Positions 53,421 through 63,480 of a stretch of DNA of 64,000 nucleotides are shown piece after piece (position 1 is the stretch's first letter; each line of letters opens with the position of its first letter). This DNA comes from an uncultured Alphaproteobacteria bacterium (GTDB lineage Bacteria > Pseudomonadota > Alphaproteobacteria > HIMB59). The notes below the pieces were generated by a model, which had not been told where the DNA came from, did not search any database, and saw only the letters and a program-made list of their open reading frames with translations. The position numbers and the translations under genes were made by a program. The DNA is taken from positions 1-64,000 of the forward strand of contig CACMIW010000004.1 of the NCBI GenBank assembly GCA_902613845.1, read 5' to 3'.

Positions 53421-54490
53421 AGACTCTCTATTTTGTTTACTCTTAATCCATAAATACCAAGGTTTAAATCCTCACCTAGTGAATTAGATAATACAGAAAT
53501 ATTATTTATAGAGAAATTTTTTAGAATTTGGGCTCCAAGGCCATAATATTTTACCTTTTCATCATTTGATAACTTTCCTAGATCACCTAATATAGGATTA
53601 TTAATTAGAACTATAATTCCAGATCCATGAGATTTTATTTTTTCAATTGAGGCATGTAAGTCTTTTGTTTTAGGATTATTAAAATTCATAATTATGTCAT
53701 CGAAACCTTGAACTGGATGGACTCTTGTCATTACGCTATCTTGCTTGGATAAATCTCCTAAGTGTAATGTTGCGTGATGTAATCCATCAATAGTGTTCTC
53801 AAAAACATTAAATTCAAAAATATCTGAATAAATATTTTTAATCTGGTGTTGCTTTTCAGGAATTTTTTTTATGAGTAAATCGTTTTTAATTCTATATGCG
53901 ATAAGATCTTGAATTGTCCCTATATTAATAGAATGTTTTTTTGCGTAGGGTATCAGGTCTGGAACCCTAGCCATGGTACCGTCATCATTCATAATTTCAC
54001 AAATTACTGCAGAGTCATTTAATCCAGCTAATCTTGAAATATCCACTGCCGCCTCAGTATGCCCTGCTCTTGTTAAAACCCCACCATCCCAGGCAATTAA
54101 AGGAAATACATGACCGGGGCTAACAATATCACCCGATTTAAAATTTGGATTTATAGCAGCTTTTACTGTTTCTGCCCTATCAAATGCAGAAATACCTGTG
54201 GTTATATTAGTGCTCGACTCTATTGAGACAGTAAATGCCGTGGTCTTTTTTTTCCAGTTATCAGGATTCATCAATGGAAGCTTTAATTCTTTTGCTCTCG
54301 TCTCAGAGATAGATAAACAAATTAAACCTCTTCCATAAGTAGCCATAAAATTTATGTGTTCTGGCTTACAAAGAGATGCAGGTATTATTAAATCACCCTC
54401 ATTCTCTCTATCCTCGCTATCAACTAGAATATACATTTTACCATTACGAGCATCACTAATTATATTTTCAATATTTGTAAAATCTGACAT
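53417..54490 (-). CDS. ribB: 3,4-dihydroxy-2-butanone 4-phosphate synthase with degenerate RibA-like domain
   Basis: A 357-residue protein in two parts. Residues 1-205 are a complete RibB domain (VDSEDRENEGDLI, GHTEAAVDISRLAG, EIMNDDGTMARVPDL). The C-terminal part aligns with GTP cyclohydrolase II but lacks the three zinc cysteines: where RibA has HSECLTGDVFGSLRCDCG this protein has no Cys at all. It therefore probably performs only the RibB step (the RibBX type); GTP cyclohydrolase II must be encoded elsewhere. Confidence 0.9.
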   Translation of the reverse strand: MSDFTNIENIISDARNGKMYILVDSEDRENEGDLIIPASLCKPEHINFMATYGRGLICLSISETRAKELKLPLMNPDNWKKKTTAFTVSIESSTNITTGISAFDRAETVKAAINPNFKSGDIVSPGHVFPLIAWDGGVLTRAGHTEAAVDISRLAGLNDSAVICEIMNDDGTMARVPDLIPYAKKHSINIGTIQDLIAYRIKNDLLIKKIPEKQHQIKNIYSDIFEFNVFENTIDGLHHATLHLGDLSKQDSVMTRVHPVQGFDDIIMNFNNPKTKDLHASIEKIKSHGSGIIVLINNPILGDLGKLSNDEKVKYYGLGAQILKNFSINNISVLSNSLGEDLNLGIYGLRVNKIESL

Positions 54491-54502
54491 TAGTTTAATA
54501 AC

Positions 54503-55081
54503 CTATGATTTTGAGGAGTGAGCGTATCTTGCTAGCATATCGACTTCAAGGTTTAAAATTTCATTTTTCTTATATGTATGAATATCAGTATATTTGTATG
54601 TATGAGGTATGATCATACAATGACATTTATTTGACTTAACTTCATTTATTGTAAGTGAAATACCATTTAGAGAAATAGAACCTTTTTGGACAATAAATTT
54701 TTTAAGATTTTTTGGGAACTTAAAAGATAAAAACCAACTACTTCCAACTTTATATAATTCTTCAACAGAACAAGTGGTATCAATGTGACCAAAAACAAAA
54801 TGACCAGAGATCTCATCACCAACTTTTAAAGATTTTTCTAAGTTTATTTTTTTTCCAACTTTCCAATATTTAGCATTTGTTTTATTCATAGTTTCATATG
54901 AAATATCAGCTTTAAAGGTATTTTTATTTTTTGATGTAACTGTTAAACAAATACCAGAACAACATATTGAAGAACCTAACTTATATCCATTTAAAGAGGA
55001 ATGAATTTCAACTACCAAAGATTTTTCTTCTCTGGATAGTTTTTTAATTTTACCTTGAGATTGAATTATTCCACTAAACAT
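54503..55081 (-). CDS. ribE: Riboflavin synthase
   Basis: A 192-residue protein made of two lumazine-binding barrels, which dismutates ribityllumazine to riboflavin. MFSGIIQSQGKI starts the first, CCSGICLTVTSK and GHFVFGHIDTTC mark it, and GSISLNGISLTINEV marks the second. It overlaps ribD by one base. Confidence 0.95.
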   Translation of the reverse strand: MFSGIIQSQGKIKKLSREEKSLVVEIHSSLNGYKLGSSICCSGICLTVTSKNKNTFKADISYETMNKTNAKYWKVGKKINLEKSLKVGDEISGHFVFGHIDTTCSVEELYKVGSSWFLSFKFPKNLKKFIVQKGSISLNGISLTINEVKSNKCHCMIIPHTYKYTDIHTYKKNEILNLEVDMLARYAHSSKS

Positions 55082-56070
55082 TAATTTACAAATTTATAAA
55101 TTGTATCCTGTCCATATTGATAAGAGGATTTTAATTTAAGATTATTTTTAAATGATTTCATTGATAAAAAATATTTTTTACTAGAATTTTTTATAATCAT
55201 ATTTGATTGGCAGACTATAATCTCATCAAACAAATTACAATTAAGAAAATATTTAAAAGTGCTAATTCCGCCTTCGATTAGAATAGATTGAACTTGTATA
55301 TTTTTAAATAAAGAAAAATCCTCATTTAATAATTTTTTGTAATCAACATTAAGTGACAAGTGTTTTTTAATTTTATTTTTTTTATTTGAGAAAATGATTT
55401 TTTGTATGTTTTTTTCAACCCCCTGTAATCTACAAGTTAATTTTGGTTTATCATCCAAAAATGTATTCATGCCTACTGCTATAGCATCGTGTGATAATCT
55501 CATCCTATGCATAAAATATTGAGTTTGTTCAGAGGTAATATTCTTAATTGTTGGGCTTTTACTAAAACCGTTTTTGGAGATAGCAATTTTGAGAGTAATA
55601 AAAGGCCTATTTAATGTTTGGTGAGTGTAAAAAAATTTATTAATTTTTGGAAATTTATCTAAAGATTTTGATGAATGAATTACTTTGATATTTTGCTGCT
55701 TTAAAAATTTGATCCCCTTTCCTTTTATATTTGGGTTTGGATCTAATGAACTTATAAAAACTTTTTTTATTCCAGCATTGGCAATTGCTTTTGCGCAACA
55801 GCTATTATTTTTAAAACAAGGTTCTAAACTTATATACATAACGGTTTTATTATTTATTTTATTTTGAGATAATTTATTTAAGGCGTTAATTTCTGCATGA
55901 GGTCTTCCATTTTTTGATGTTAAACCATAACTTAGAACAATTCCTTTTGGAGATTTAGAGTAGTCAACAATCAGACATGCTACTGAAGGGTTTTTTCCAG
56001 TTAATCCAATATTTTTAATTGATAAATTATTTACACTTTGTAAATAATTTTGATGAATTGCACTTAACAA
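55081..56070 (-). CDS. ribD: Riboflavin biosynthesis deaminase/reductase RibD
   Basis: A 329-residue bifunctional enzyme. The zinc deaminase half has the HAE motif in GRPHAEINAL and PCxxxxxCx in EPCFKNNSCCAKAI. The reductase half begins near residue 150 with PFITLKIAISKNG and includes the VGMNTFLDDKP segment and ILIEGGISTFKYF. No FMN riboswitch is visible upstream; only 3 bases separate it from nrdR. Confidence 0.93.
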   Translation of the reverse strand: MLSAIHQNYLQSVNNLSIKNIGLTGKNPSVACLIVDYSKSPKGIVLSYGLTSKNGRPHAEINALNKLSQNKINNKTVMYISLEPCFKNNSCCAKAIANAGIKKVFISSLDPNPNIKGKGIKFLKQQNIKVIHSSKSLDKFPKINKFFYTHQTLNRPFITLKIAISKNGFSKSPTIKNITSEQTQYFMHRMRLSHDAIAVGMNTFLDDKPKLTCRLQGVEKNIQKIIFSNKKNKIKKHLSLNVDYKKLLNEDFSLFKNIQVQSILIEGGISTFKYFLNCNLFDEIIVCQSNMIIKNSSKKYFLSMKSFKNNLKLKSSYQYGQDTIYKFVN

Positions 56071-56073
56071 ATC

Positions 56074-56529
56074 TTATTTTTTATCTATTTTTTCTAAGAA
56101 TTGCTCAAAATCTTTAGTTTCTCTAAAATCTCTATAAACGGAAGCAAATCTGACATAGCCAACTTTATCTAATGAATATAAACCTTGCATAACCATTTCG
56201 CCAATTGTGTTAGTGCTGACTTCATTTTCACCCATACCTTCAAGGTCTCTGACTATCTTTGAAATTAATTTTTCTTTGGTATCAATATCTACAGGTCTTT
56301 TTCTTAATGCCAATTCAACAGATTTGGCAATTTTATCTCTATCAAATATGGATTTTTCTCCATTTTTTTTGACTACTAAGAATTCTCTAAATTGTACTCT
56401 TTCAAATGTAGTGAACCTCTCTTTTCTCTCACATCCACAAAGACGTCTTCTTCTAATAACACCACCATCTTCTGTAGGTCTAGAGTCTAAGACAGATGTT
56501 TCCTTCTCCTTACAAAAGGGGCACTTCAT
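56074..56529 (-). CDS. nrdR: Transcriptional repressor NrdR with atypical zinc ribbon
   Basis: A 151-residue regulator of ribonucleotide reductase genes with an ATP-cone ([28 protein letters not shown]) that senses dATP/ATP. The zinc ribbon starts normally with C3 and C6. The second knuckle is C31-G-C33, two residues longer before RFTTFE, instead of the usual CxxC: the text reads [14 protein letters not shown]. The reading frame is intact, so this is a real variant. It sits between glyA and ribD as in many Alphaproteobacteria. Confidence 0.92.
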   Translation of the reverse strand: MKCPFCKEKETSVLDSRPTEDGGVIRRRRLCGCERKERFTTFERVQFREFLVVKKNGEKSIFDRDKIAKSVELALRKRPVDIDTKEKLISKIVRDLEGMGENEVSTNTIGEMVMQGLYSLDKVGYVRFASVYRDFRETKDFEQFLEKIDKK

Positions 56530-56531
56530 AT

Positions 56532-57809
56532 TTATTTATAGATTGGAAAATTAGAGCAGAGCTCGGAAACATCTTTGAGAATAGAGCTTTCGGTCATCGA
56601 GATATCTGCATTAGATGAAGATAGTGCATTTATGATTGTTGATATTTTTTCACCGATAAATTTAAACTCTTCCTCTTTGAAACCCCTTGTGGTAGCAGCT
56701 GGTGATCCTAATCTTATACCTGAAGTAATTGTTGGGGGGTTTGGATCATTTGCAACACCATTTTTATTACAAGTCATTCCAGCTCTCTCTAAACTCTCTT
56801 CAGCATCTTTGCCTGTTACATTTTTTGATCTTAAATCTACTAAAACCATATGAGAGTCTGTTCCACCGGTGACAATATCTATTCCGTTTGACATGAGAAC
56901 TTCTCCAAGAATTGATGCATTCTTTTTTACTTGTTGAATGTATGTTTTAAACTCTGGTTGAAGGGCTTCACCAAAAGCAACAGCTTTAGCAGCAATCACA
57001 TGCATAAGAGGTCCACCTTGCAAACCAGGAAAAACAGAACTATTAAATTTCTTTCCAAGGTCTAAATCATTTGAAAGTATCATACCCCCTCTTGGACCTC
57101 TAATAGTCTTGTGAGTTGTAGATGTAACCACATGTGCGTGTGGCAATGGATCTGGGTATTCTTTGGCAGCAACTAAACCTGAATAGTGTGCCATATCGAC
57201 TAGTAAATAAGCCTCGATCTTATCTGCTATCTCTCTAAATTTTTTAAAATCAATATTTCTTGGATAAGCTGAACCACCAGCAATAATCAAGGTCGGTTTA
57301 TGTTCAATAGCTAATCTTTCAACTTCGTCATAATCTATTAATGAAGTTTCTGGATTTATGCCATACTGAACAGCGTTAAAATATTTTCCAGATTGATTTG
57401 GTCTCGAACCATGTGTTAAGTGACCACCAGCATCTAAAGACATTCCTAAAATAGTGTCACCTGGTTTAATGAGTGCTAAAAATACAGCTTGATTAGCTTG
57501 TGCGCCTGAGTGAGGTTGAACATTAGCATAACTGCATCCATACAATTGTTTCAAACGGTCAATTGCTAAATTTTCAGCTATATCTACGAATTCACAACCA
57601 CCATAGTATCTTTTAGCACTATAACCCTCAGCATATTTATTAGTCATAATGGAGCCTTGTGCTTCAAGCACAGCTTTAGAGACGATATTTTCAGAAGCAA
57701 TTAATTCGATTTGATTCTGTTGCCTTGAAAGTTCTTGTGAAATACTTTGATATAAATCTTTATCTGCATGTTCTAGATTACTAGAAAAAAAATTCTCACT
57801 AAGTGTCAT
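56532..57809 (-). CDS. glyA: Serine hydroxymethyltransferase
   Basis: A 425-residue PLP enzyme that interconverts serine and glycine with THF, the main source of methylene-THF. The Schiff-base Lys is in [16 protein letters not shown], and [26 protein letters not shown] and VDMAHYSG are the other hallmarks. It is central to the C1 theme of this window. Its start overlaps the rpiB stop by 4 bases. Confidence 0.97.
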   Translation of the reverse strand: MTLSENFFSSNLEHADKDLYQSISQELSRQQNQIELIASENIVSKAVLEAQGSIMTNKYAEGYSAKRYYGGCEFVDIAENLAIDRLKQLYGCSYANVQPHSGAQANQAVFLALIKPGDTILGMSLDAGGHLTHGSRPNQSGKYFNAVQYGINPETSLIDYDEVERLAIEHKPTLIIAGGSAYPRNIDFKKFREIADKIEAYLLVDMAHYSGLVAAKEYPDPLPHAHVVTSTTHKTIRGPRGGMILSNDLDLGKKFNSSVFPGLQGGPLMHVIAAKAVAFGEALQPEFKTYIQQVKKNASILGEVLMSNGIDIVTGGTDSHMVLVDLRSKNVTGKDAEESLERAGMTCNKNGVANDPNPPTITSGIRLGSPAATTRGFKEEEFKFIGEKISTIINALSSSNADISMTESSILKDVSELCSNFPIYK

Positions 57810-58246
57810 AGTTGCGATATTCTCCTTAAATGTCTGCCTTTGTCAAATTCTGTTTTAAAATAGGCGTTGAGCATAGCAAAAATATTTTTTTTTACAAAAG
57901 GTCTTCCTTTTAAGCATATAACATTGCTATTGTTGTGTTTTCTGGTCATTTTTGCAGTTTGTGCGTTATGACAAAGCGATGCCCTTATGTGCTTATGTCT
58001 ATTAGCACTAATACTTACTCCTATACCCGATCCACAGATCAAGATACCCATGCTGTATTTATTGATATTTTTACATAATTTTTTTGCAAATTTTGGATAA
58101 TCTACAGATTTATCTGAATTAGTGCCTAAATCGAAGAAATTAAATTTTTTTTTGGCCAAATATTCCTCAATAATAAAGGATTTTAATCTAAAACCTGCAT
58201 GATCAGAGGCTATATAAATAGTTTTATATTTTCCTGGTAATTTCAT
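57806..58246 (-). CDS. rpiB: Ribose 5-phosphate isomerase B
   Basis: A 146-residue RpiB/LacAB-family isomerase. [13 protein letters not shown] at the start, [23 protein letters not shown] with the catalytic Cys, and the later [12 protein letters not shown] are diagnostic. Overlaps recO by 23 bases. Confidence 0.94.
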   Translation of the reverse strand: MKLPGKYKTIYIASDHAGFRLKSFIIEEYLAKKKFNFFDLGTNSDKSVDYPKFAKKLCKNINKYSMGILICGSGIGVSISANRHKHIRASLCHNAQTAKMTRKHNNSNVICLKGRPFVKKNIFAMLNAYFKTEFDKGRHLRRISQL

Positions 58247-58856
58247 CTCTAGAAAAAGGTAAATTAATATTCAAATTAATCAATACTCTGTTAACTATTC
58301 TGCTCATAAAATCAAAAAAAACCAACTGATGATCTTTATTATCTTTCAAATGTTCATAAATAAGCTCATAAGTTTTCAAATTACTTTTTTCATGGAAATT
58401 GAAAATTTTTTTTAAAACACTCTCATTTAAATCAGGTTGATAACCTGAGGCTTTTAAAATTTCAAGCTCTAGTAATAATAGCTCTGGTAGGTAATTAGAT
58501 CTTTCATTCAATTTAGAAATCAATAATAAATAATAACTTACAACATTAGAATTTTGGTCAGTTAAAAATAATAATTTATTTATCAAAAAACAAAAATAAT
58601 CAATTGTCTTTAACTCATATTTTGAAAACAAAAACCATTTAAATTTATTTATAGATGTTGAGGAAAGGCAAACATTATTATTGTCAAATTCAATATTATT
58701 AAGTGATCCCTTAACATATGTAGAATTTTTTTTTTTTGATTTTCCTCCAAAAACTACTAGAGATTTTTGTCCATACTCAGAAGAGTAAACTGAAATACTT
58801 AAATGATTTTCTTTAAAATTTTCTACTTTCGTTATTATGGCCTCAGTTTTGTACAA
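58224..58856 (-). CDS. recO: DNA repair protein RecO
   Basis: A 210-residue protein matching RecO, somewhat shorter than the usual 230-250. The N-terminal OB-fold (EAIITKVENFKENHLSISVYSSEYGQKSLVVFGGKSKKK) is clear; the C-terminal helical domain is more drifted and lacks the Cys zinc site of some RecO proteins. It lies in the rnc-recO string typical of Alphaproteobacteria, but era, often between them, is not here. Confidence 0.8.
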   Translation of the reverse strand: MYKTEAIITKVENFKENHLSISVYSSEYGQKSLVVFGGKSKKKNSTYVKGSLNNIEFDNNNVCLSSTSINKFKWFLFSKYELKTIDYFCFLINKLLFLTDQNSNVVSYYLLLISKLNERSNYLPELLLLELEILKASGYQPDLNESVLKKIFNFHEKSNLKTYELIYEHLKDNKDHQLVFFDFMSRIVNRVLINLNINLPFSRDEITRKI

Positions 58857-58860
58857 TAGA

Positions 58861-59514
58861 TTATTTACTAAATTTATTGATGATCTTAATCATTTTTTTT
58901 GCTGCTAAAATTTCGGCTTTTTGTTTTGAAACTCCCTCTGCTTCTACTTCATTATCCTTAATTTTCAATGATACTAAAAATTTAGGTTTATGTTTCGTAC
59001 CAGCTTCCTCAATTAATTTGTAATGAGGAATTGTCTTATATTTCTTTTGACAATATTCTTGTATAAACGTTTTAGGATCTTTTTGTGGAAGTATGTCTAA
59101 TTCATTTTGCCATAATTCCATTATTAATTTTTTTGAAAATATTAAACCTTTTCTTGTATAAACAAATCCGATGAGAGACTCTAATGCATCAGCGTATATA
59201 GAATTTTTACTTGAGTTGGGATCAAGTTGATGTTTAAAAATATCACCTAAATTATTTTTTCTGAATATTTTGGCTAAGGTGTTTGTATTAACAAGATGAA
59301 TAAACCTTCTTGAGATCTCATCTAAAGTATTGTGTGAAAAAGTGGTTATCAAATATTCTGAAATTACTAAACCCAAAACTCTATCTCCTAGAAATTCATA
59401 TTTTTGAAAGGGTTTATCGGTATTTTTTTTTGATTTTTCAAAACTATCGTGTTCTATACTTTTATTAAAACCCTCAAGGCTTTTTATTGTTTTGAAAATT
59501 TGTGTCTTATTCAA
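58861..59514 (-). CDS. rnc: Ribonuclease III
   Basis: A 217-residue dsRNA endonuclease. The catalytic domain has YEFLGDRVLGLVISEYL and a second acidic motif ADALESLIGFVY; a C-terminal dsRBD (FIQEYCQKKYKTIPHYKLIEEAG ... EGVSKQKAEILAAKKMI) follows. Processes rRNA and mRNA. Sits between lepB and recO. Confidence 0.93.
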   Translation of the reverse strand: MNKTQIFKTIKSLEGFNKSIEHDSFEKSKKNTDKPFQKYEFLGDRVLGLVISEYLITTFSHNTLDEISRRFIHLVNTNTLAKIFRKNNLGDIFKHQLDPNSSKNSIYADALESLIGFVYTRKGLIFSKKLIMELWQNELDILPQKDPKTFIQEYCQKKYKTIPHYKLIEEAGTKHKPKFLVSLKIKDNEVEAEGVSKQKAEILAAKKMIKIINKFSK

Positions 59515-59519
59515 AATAT

Positions 59520-60251
59520 TTATTTGATAATGCTAAAGAGCCTATCATATCTAATATGAAAGGGTAAATTCCAAAATTTTGATATAGAGAAATCTGTATC
59601 AACTGAGAACCAAATAAACCAAACTTTGCCAACTATATTAACTTTTGGCACAAATCCAACTCCACTTAAAATTCTACTATCCGATGAGTTATCTCTGTTA
59701 TCACCCATGAAAAAGAATTTATCTTTTGGTATTTCGTACTCAGGAGTGTAATCAAGTGGTCCATCATTCGTGATATTTAATATCCTATATTCATTTTCAA
59801 TTAACTGTTGAATTTCCTTACCGTATTGATCATCATAAAAAAATCCATCTTCTATCTGATCTAGCACTTCAAAATCAGTTGAATTTTCTGTCTTTAAATA
59901 GATTTTGCCATTTACAACTTTTATTGTTTCTCCTGGTAGCCCAACCAATCTTTTCACATAATTGATATTTTCTTGTCCTGGGAGTTTAAAAACAATTATA
60001 TCGCCTCTCTCAGGCGTACTTTCAAAGATTTTTCCTTTGAACGGAGGAAGTCCAAAAGGAAATGAGTATCTTGAGTATCCATAATCCCACTTAGAAACAA
60101 ATAGAAAGTCCCCAACCAATAAGTTGGGCTTCATTGATCCAGAAGGAATTTTAAATGGCTCGATAGCAAAAGTTCTAATTACCCCTGCAATGATTAAAGC
60201 CCAAAAAAGCGCTTTAAAATTATTAATTAAAGATGATTTAACTTTGCTCAA
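59520..60251 (-). CDS. lepB: Signal peptidase I
   Basis: A 243-residue membrane peptidase. One N-terminal helix is followed by the catalytic Ser39 in PSGSMKPNLLVGD and the Lys100 in YVKRLVGLPGE; GDNRDNSSDSR is the C-terminal motif. Cleaves signal peptides such as those on ProX and TctC. Overlaps acpS by 14 bases. Confidence 0.96.
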   Translation of the reverse strand: MSKVKSSLINNFKALFWALIIAGVIRTFAIEPFKIPSGSMKPNLLVGDFLFVSKWDYGYSRYSFPFGLPPFKGKIFESTPERGDIIVFKLPGQENINYVKRLVGLPGETIKVVNGKIYLKTENSTDFEVLDQIEDGFFYDDQYGKEIQQLIENEYRILNITNDGPLDYTPEYEIPKDKFFFMGDNRDNSSDSRILSGVGFVPKVNIVGKVWFIWFSVDTDFSISKFWNLPFHIRYDRLFSIIK

Positions 60252-60606
60252 TAATTACCGACGCAATCGAATATAATTTTGTGTCTGTTAGGCTAACATG
60301 AATAACATATTTCCCAAAAGTATCATTTAAATAACTTTCAAGTTTATTTTTAAGAGAAATGATTGGTTTTCCTAATTCATCACGACTAACCACAATATTA
60401 TTTGGGTAACAAGGAGATCTAAAACCCATACCTATACTTTTGGAAAAAGCCTCTTTGATTGCAAAATTATTTGCTAATAAGTTTTTATTAATTGATTTAA
60501 ATTGATCATTCAAAAAGTATTTGGATATGAAATTTTTCTTATATTTAGCATAGATATTATTTACTCTATCTATCTCAACTAAATCTATACCATGACCAAT
60601 TATCAT
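60238..60606 (-). CDS. acpS: Holo-[acyl-carrier-protein] synthase
   Basis: A 122-residue phosphopantetheinyl transferase. GHGIDLVEIDRV at the start and FAIKEAFSKSIGMG, with the metal Asp and Glu, are diagnostic. Activates ACP for fatty-acid synthesis. Overlaps pdxJ by 4 bases. Confidence 0.93.
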   Translation of the reverse strand: MIIGHGIDLVEIDRVNNIYAKYKKNFISKYFLNDQFKSINKNLLANNFAIKEAFSKSIGMGFRSPCYPNNIVVSRDELGKPIISLKNKLESYLNDTFGKYVIHVSLTDTKLYSIASVIIEQS

Positions 60607-61310
60607 TTTTTTATTAAATTTCTAAAAATATCTATAGTCTTGGTTAGTGAAATAAATATTGCTTCAGATATTATAAAATGACCAACGTGAACAGTATCAA
60701 CATATTTTCTTTTTTTTATAAACTTAATATTTTTAAAATTTAAACCATGCCCTACATTTACAATTAATTTTTTAGAGTAAGCATACTCAATCATTTCATT
60801 TATTTGATTTATTGTGGATTTTCTAATAATTTTTTTATCTAAATTACCTGTGTGTAGCTCTACTGTATCAAAACCTAAATTTTTAGCTAAATTAATCATT
60901 TTTTTTGTTGGGTTTATAAAGGCACTTAATTGTATATTTTTTTTTCTAGATATTTTTAATAATTTTTTTAATTTTGCTTGTGATATTTTGTTTAAATTAA
61001 GACCACCCTCTGTTGTAATTTCATTTCTTTTTTCGGGAACAATACAAATAAATTTTGGATTGATCTTACTTGCTATTTTTATCATCTCTTCCGTAAGCGC
61101 CATTTCAAGATTAATAGGAATTTTAGAATATTTTTTTAATTCAAAGAGATCTTTGTCTTTTATGTGCCTCCTATCTTCTCTTAAATGAACAGTTAGTGTA
61201 TCAATTTTTGCTTTTTGACAAACTTTCAATGCTCTAATTAAACTTGGATTATCCTGACCCCTAGCATTACGAAGAGTCGCTATATGATCTATATTAACGC
61301 CTAGTTTCAT
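60603..61310 (-). CDS. pdxJ: Pyridoxine 5'-phosphate synthase
   Basis: A 235-residue TIM-barrel enzyme of the DXP-dependent vitamin B6 pathway. LGVNIDHIATLRNARG, TVHLREDRRHIKD, CIVPEKRNEITTEGGL, VELHTG and VNVGHGLNF are its standard motifs. Overlaps rsh by one base. Confidence 0.96.
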   Translation of the reverse strand: MKLGVNIDHIATLRNARGQDNPSLIRALKVCQKAKIDTLTVHLREDRRHIKDKDLFELKKYSKIPINLEMALTEEMIKIASKINPKFICIVPEKRNEITTEGGLNLNKISQAKLKKLLKISRKKNIQLSAFINPTKKMINLAKNLGFDTVELHTGNLDKKIIRKSTINQINEMIEYAYSKKLIVNVGHGLNFKNIKFIKKRKYVDTVHVGHFIISEAIFISLTKTIDIFRNLIKK

Positions 61311-63451
61311 TAATAATTAATTGATTGTCTTTTAACTTTATCAACTTGGCTTAAAGTTTTCATTTCGGCAAGAACAAATTTTAGTTTATCTGAACTTTCA
61401 ATACTTATATCTATAATAAATGTGTAAACTTTTTTAGTTCTATTAGCGATACGAATATTTTCGATGTTAATTTCATGCTTATCAAAGATTGATGTAATAC
61501 TAAATAAAGCTCCTGGTTGGTTTTTAATAACTATCTCTATCCTTGAGTTAAATTCAGATTGACTTTCTCCTTCCCCCCATTCAGATTTATAAAAATTATC
61601 TTTATGATAATAACCTAAACTGTCACATATTGTATTGTGTACTACTAGACCTCGACCATATGACATTATTGAGATAATGCTATCGCCCTTTATAGGAGAA
61701 CAACAAGTTGCATAATTAATAGCAATACCATTTTCATATTTTAATACATCTACTCTTTCTTCGTCATCATTAGATTGAAAAATTTTTTTTACAATATTAT
61801 CTTCCATTTCCTTAAATAATTTATTTAGTTCAGCTCTAGATAAAAAACCTCTTCCAACATTTTCAAAAAGTTTATTTTTATATTTAAAATCAGTTTTGGT
61901 TAAAATTTTGTTAAAAGTATTTTCATCGGCAGCAATGTTTTTAGACTTTGCGATATAGTTTAAAATATCTTTACCAAGTATTTCAAACTCTCTTCTTCTT
62001 TTTGACCTAAAAAAATACCTTATTTTTTCTTTTACTTTTTCTTTTTTTACAAATCTAATCCACAAGGGAGAAATCGTTGTACTTTCATTAAGAATAATCT
62101 CAACTTGATCTCCATTATTGAGTTTTGTGCTTAATGGTGACTCTTGTCCATTAACTATTGCTCCAGCACACCTATCACCAATATCTGTGTGAATGGTATA
62201 TGCATAGTCAACTGGGGTGGAGTCAAGTGGAAGTGTAAATAATTCTCCTTTAGGTGAGAAAACATAAATTTGTTCATCAAAAAATTGTTGTGAAGTTTTG
62301 TTAAGGATGAGATGTTGTTCATCTTTTTCCTCAACATAATTTACAGCATCTCTTAACCAAGCATATACACCCTCACTTTGACTATCTTTGTTTAAATATT
62401 TGTATCTCCAATGTGCAGCAATACCATTTTCAGCTATCATATGCATAGCCCTTGATCTTATTTGTACTTCAAATATTTTTTTTTGAAAAATAAGATCAGA
62501 ATGTATCGATCTATATCCATTAGGTTTTGGACTAGATATATAATCTTTTGTTCTTCCAACTTTTGCAGAAAAATTTCTGTGAATAATACCCAGAACTCTG
62601 TAACAATCTCTTGTTGATTTAGTAATGATCCTGACAGCTGCTATATCAGATATAGAATTTAAATCTGTATTTTTCTTATTAATTTTTTTCCAAATAGAGT
62701 AAGGATTTTTTTTTCGGTAGTGTATTTCAGCATCAATATCGGACTTGGAAAGTTGCTCTTTCATTAAATTCTCAAGATCGATAAAAGAGCTCTCTAAGTT
62801 TTTGAAGGTATTATCTATTTTGTCATTAATCCTGTTAAAAATATCTGGGTGTAAATTTTTGAAAGATATATTTTCTAAAATTGATTTCCAATTTTCAAAG
62901 CCTAATCTTTGAGCAAGCGGGGCATAAATTAATAAAGTTTCGTTGCTTACTCTTTTTCTTTTTTCAACATCTTTAAAATAATGAATAGTTTTTATATTAT
63001 GAAGTCTGTCCGCTAATTTTATAATTAAAACTCTTATATCTTTGGCAGTAGAAATTAAAAGTTTTCTAAAATTTTCAGCCTCCTTTTCTGATCTTGTTGT
63101 TTTTTTTTCTTCCAAAAAATCAATTTTAGTCAAACCATCAACAAGGCTAGATATTGCATCACCAAAATTTTTTTTTAATTCATCTTTAGAAAATTCGGTA
63201 TCTTCAATAACATCATGAAGCAAACCAGTAATTACAGTTTCAGTGTCTAATTTTAATTCAATTAGTGATTTACATACTTCATATGGATGAATTATGTATG
63301 GATCTCCAGAGGCACGAAATTGATCCTTATGAGAATTTTCAGCAACCTCAATAGCTTTTACAAATAGATCCTCTCTAAAATTTTTGTCATATGATTCTAA
63401 TGCGGACTTAAAATCGCTGTAACTCTTGTTGAAGTAGCTGGTTTGAAACAT
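61310..63451 (-). CDS. rsh: Bifunctional (p)ppGpp synthetase/hydrolase (RelA/SpoT homologue)
   Basis: A 713-residue Rsh protein. The HD hydrolase domain is intact (GDPYIIHPYEVC with H55 and GLLHDVIEDT with H79-D80), and the synthetase domain has GRTKDYISSPKPNGYRSIHSD, so both activities are likely. TGS (YVFSPKGELFTLPLDSTPVDYAY) and a C-terminal ACT domain (KNQPGALFSITSIFDKHEINIENI) follow. Apparently the only such gene in this stretch, as in many streamlined Alphaproteobacteria. Confidence 0.95.
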   Translation of the reverse strand: MFQTSYFNKSYSDFKSALESYDKNFREDLFVKAIEVAENSHKDQFRASGDPYIIHPYEVCKSLIELKLDTETVITGLLHDVIEDTEFSKDELKKNFGDAISSLVDGLTKIDFLEEKKTTRSEKEAENFRKLLISTAKDIRVLIIKLADRLHNIKTIHYFKDVEKRKRVSNETLLIYAPLAQRLGFENWKSILENISFKNLHPDIFNRINDKIDNTFKNLESSFIDLENLMKEQLSKSDIDAEIHYRKKNPYSIWKKINKKNTDLNSISDIAAVRIITKSTRDCYRVLGIIHRNFSAKVGRTKDYISSPKPNGYRSIHSDLIFQKKIFEVQIRSRAMHMIAENGIAAHWRYKYLNKDSQSEGVYAWLRDAVNYVEEKDEQHLILNKTSQQFFDEQIYVFSPKGELFTLPLDSTPVDYAYTIHTDIGDRCAGAIVNGQESPLSTKLNNGDQVEIILNESTTISPLWIRFVKKEKVKEKIRYFFRSKRRREFEILGKDILNYIAKSKNIAADENTFNKILTKTDFKYKNKLFENVGRGFLSRAELNKLFKEMEDNIVKKIFQSNDDEERVDVLKYENGIAINYATCCSPIKGDSIISIMSYGRGLVVHNTICDSLGYYHKDNFYKSEWGEGESQSEFNSRIEIVIKNQPGALFSITSIFDKHEINIENIRIANRTKKVYTFIIDISIESSDKLKFVLAEMKTLSQVDKVKRQSINY

Positions 63452-63480
63452 CAGCTAAAATAATAAACTAAATATAACTT

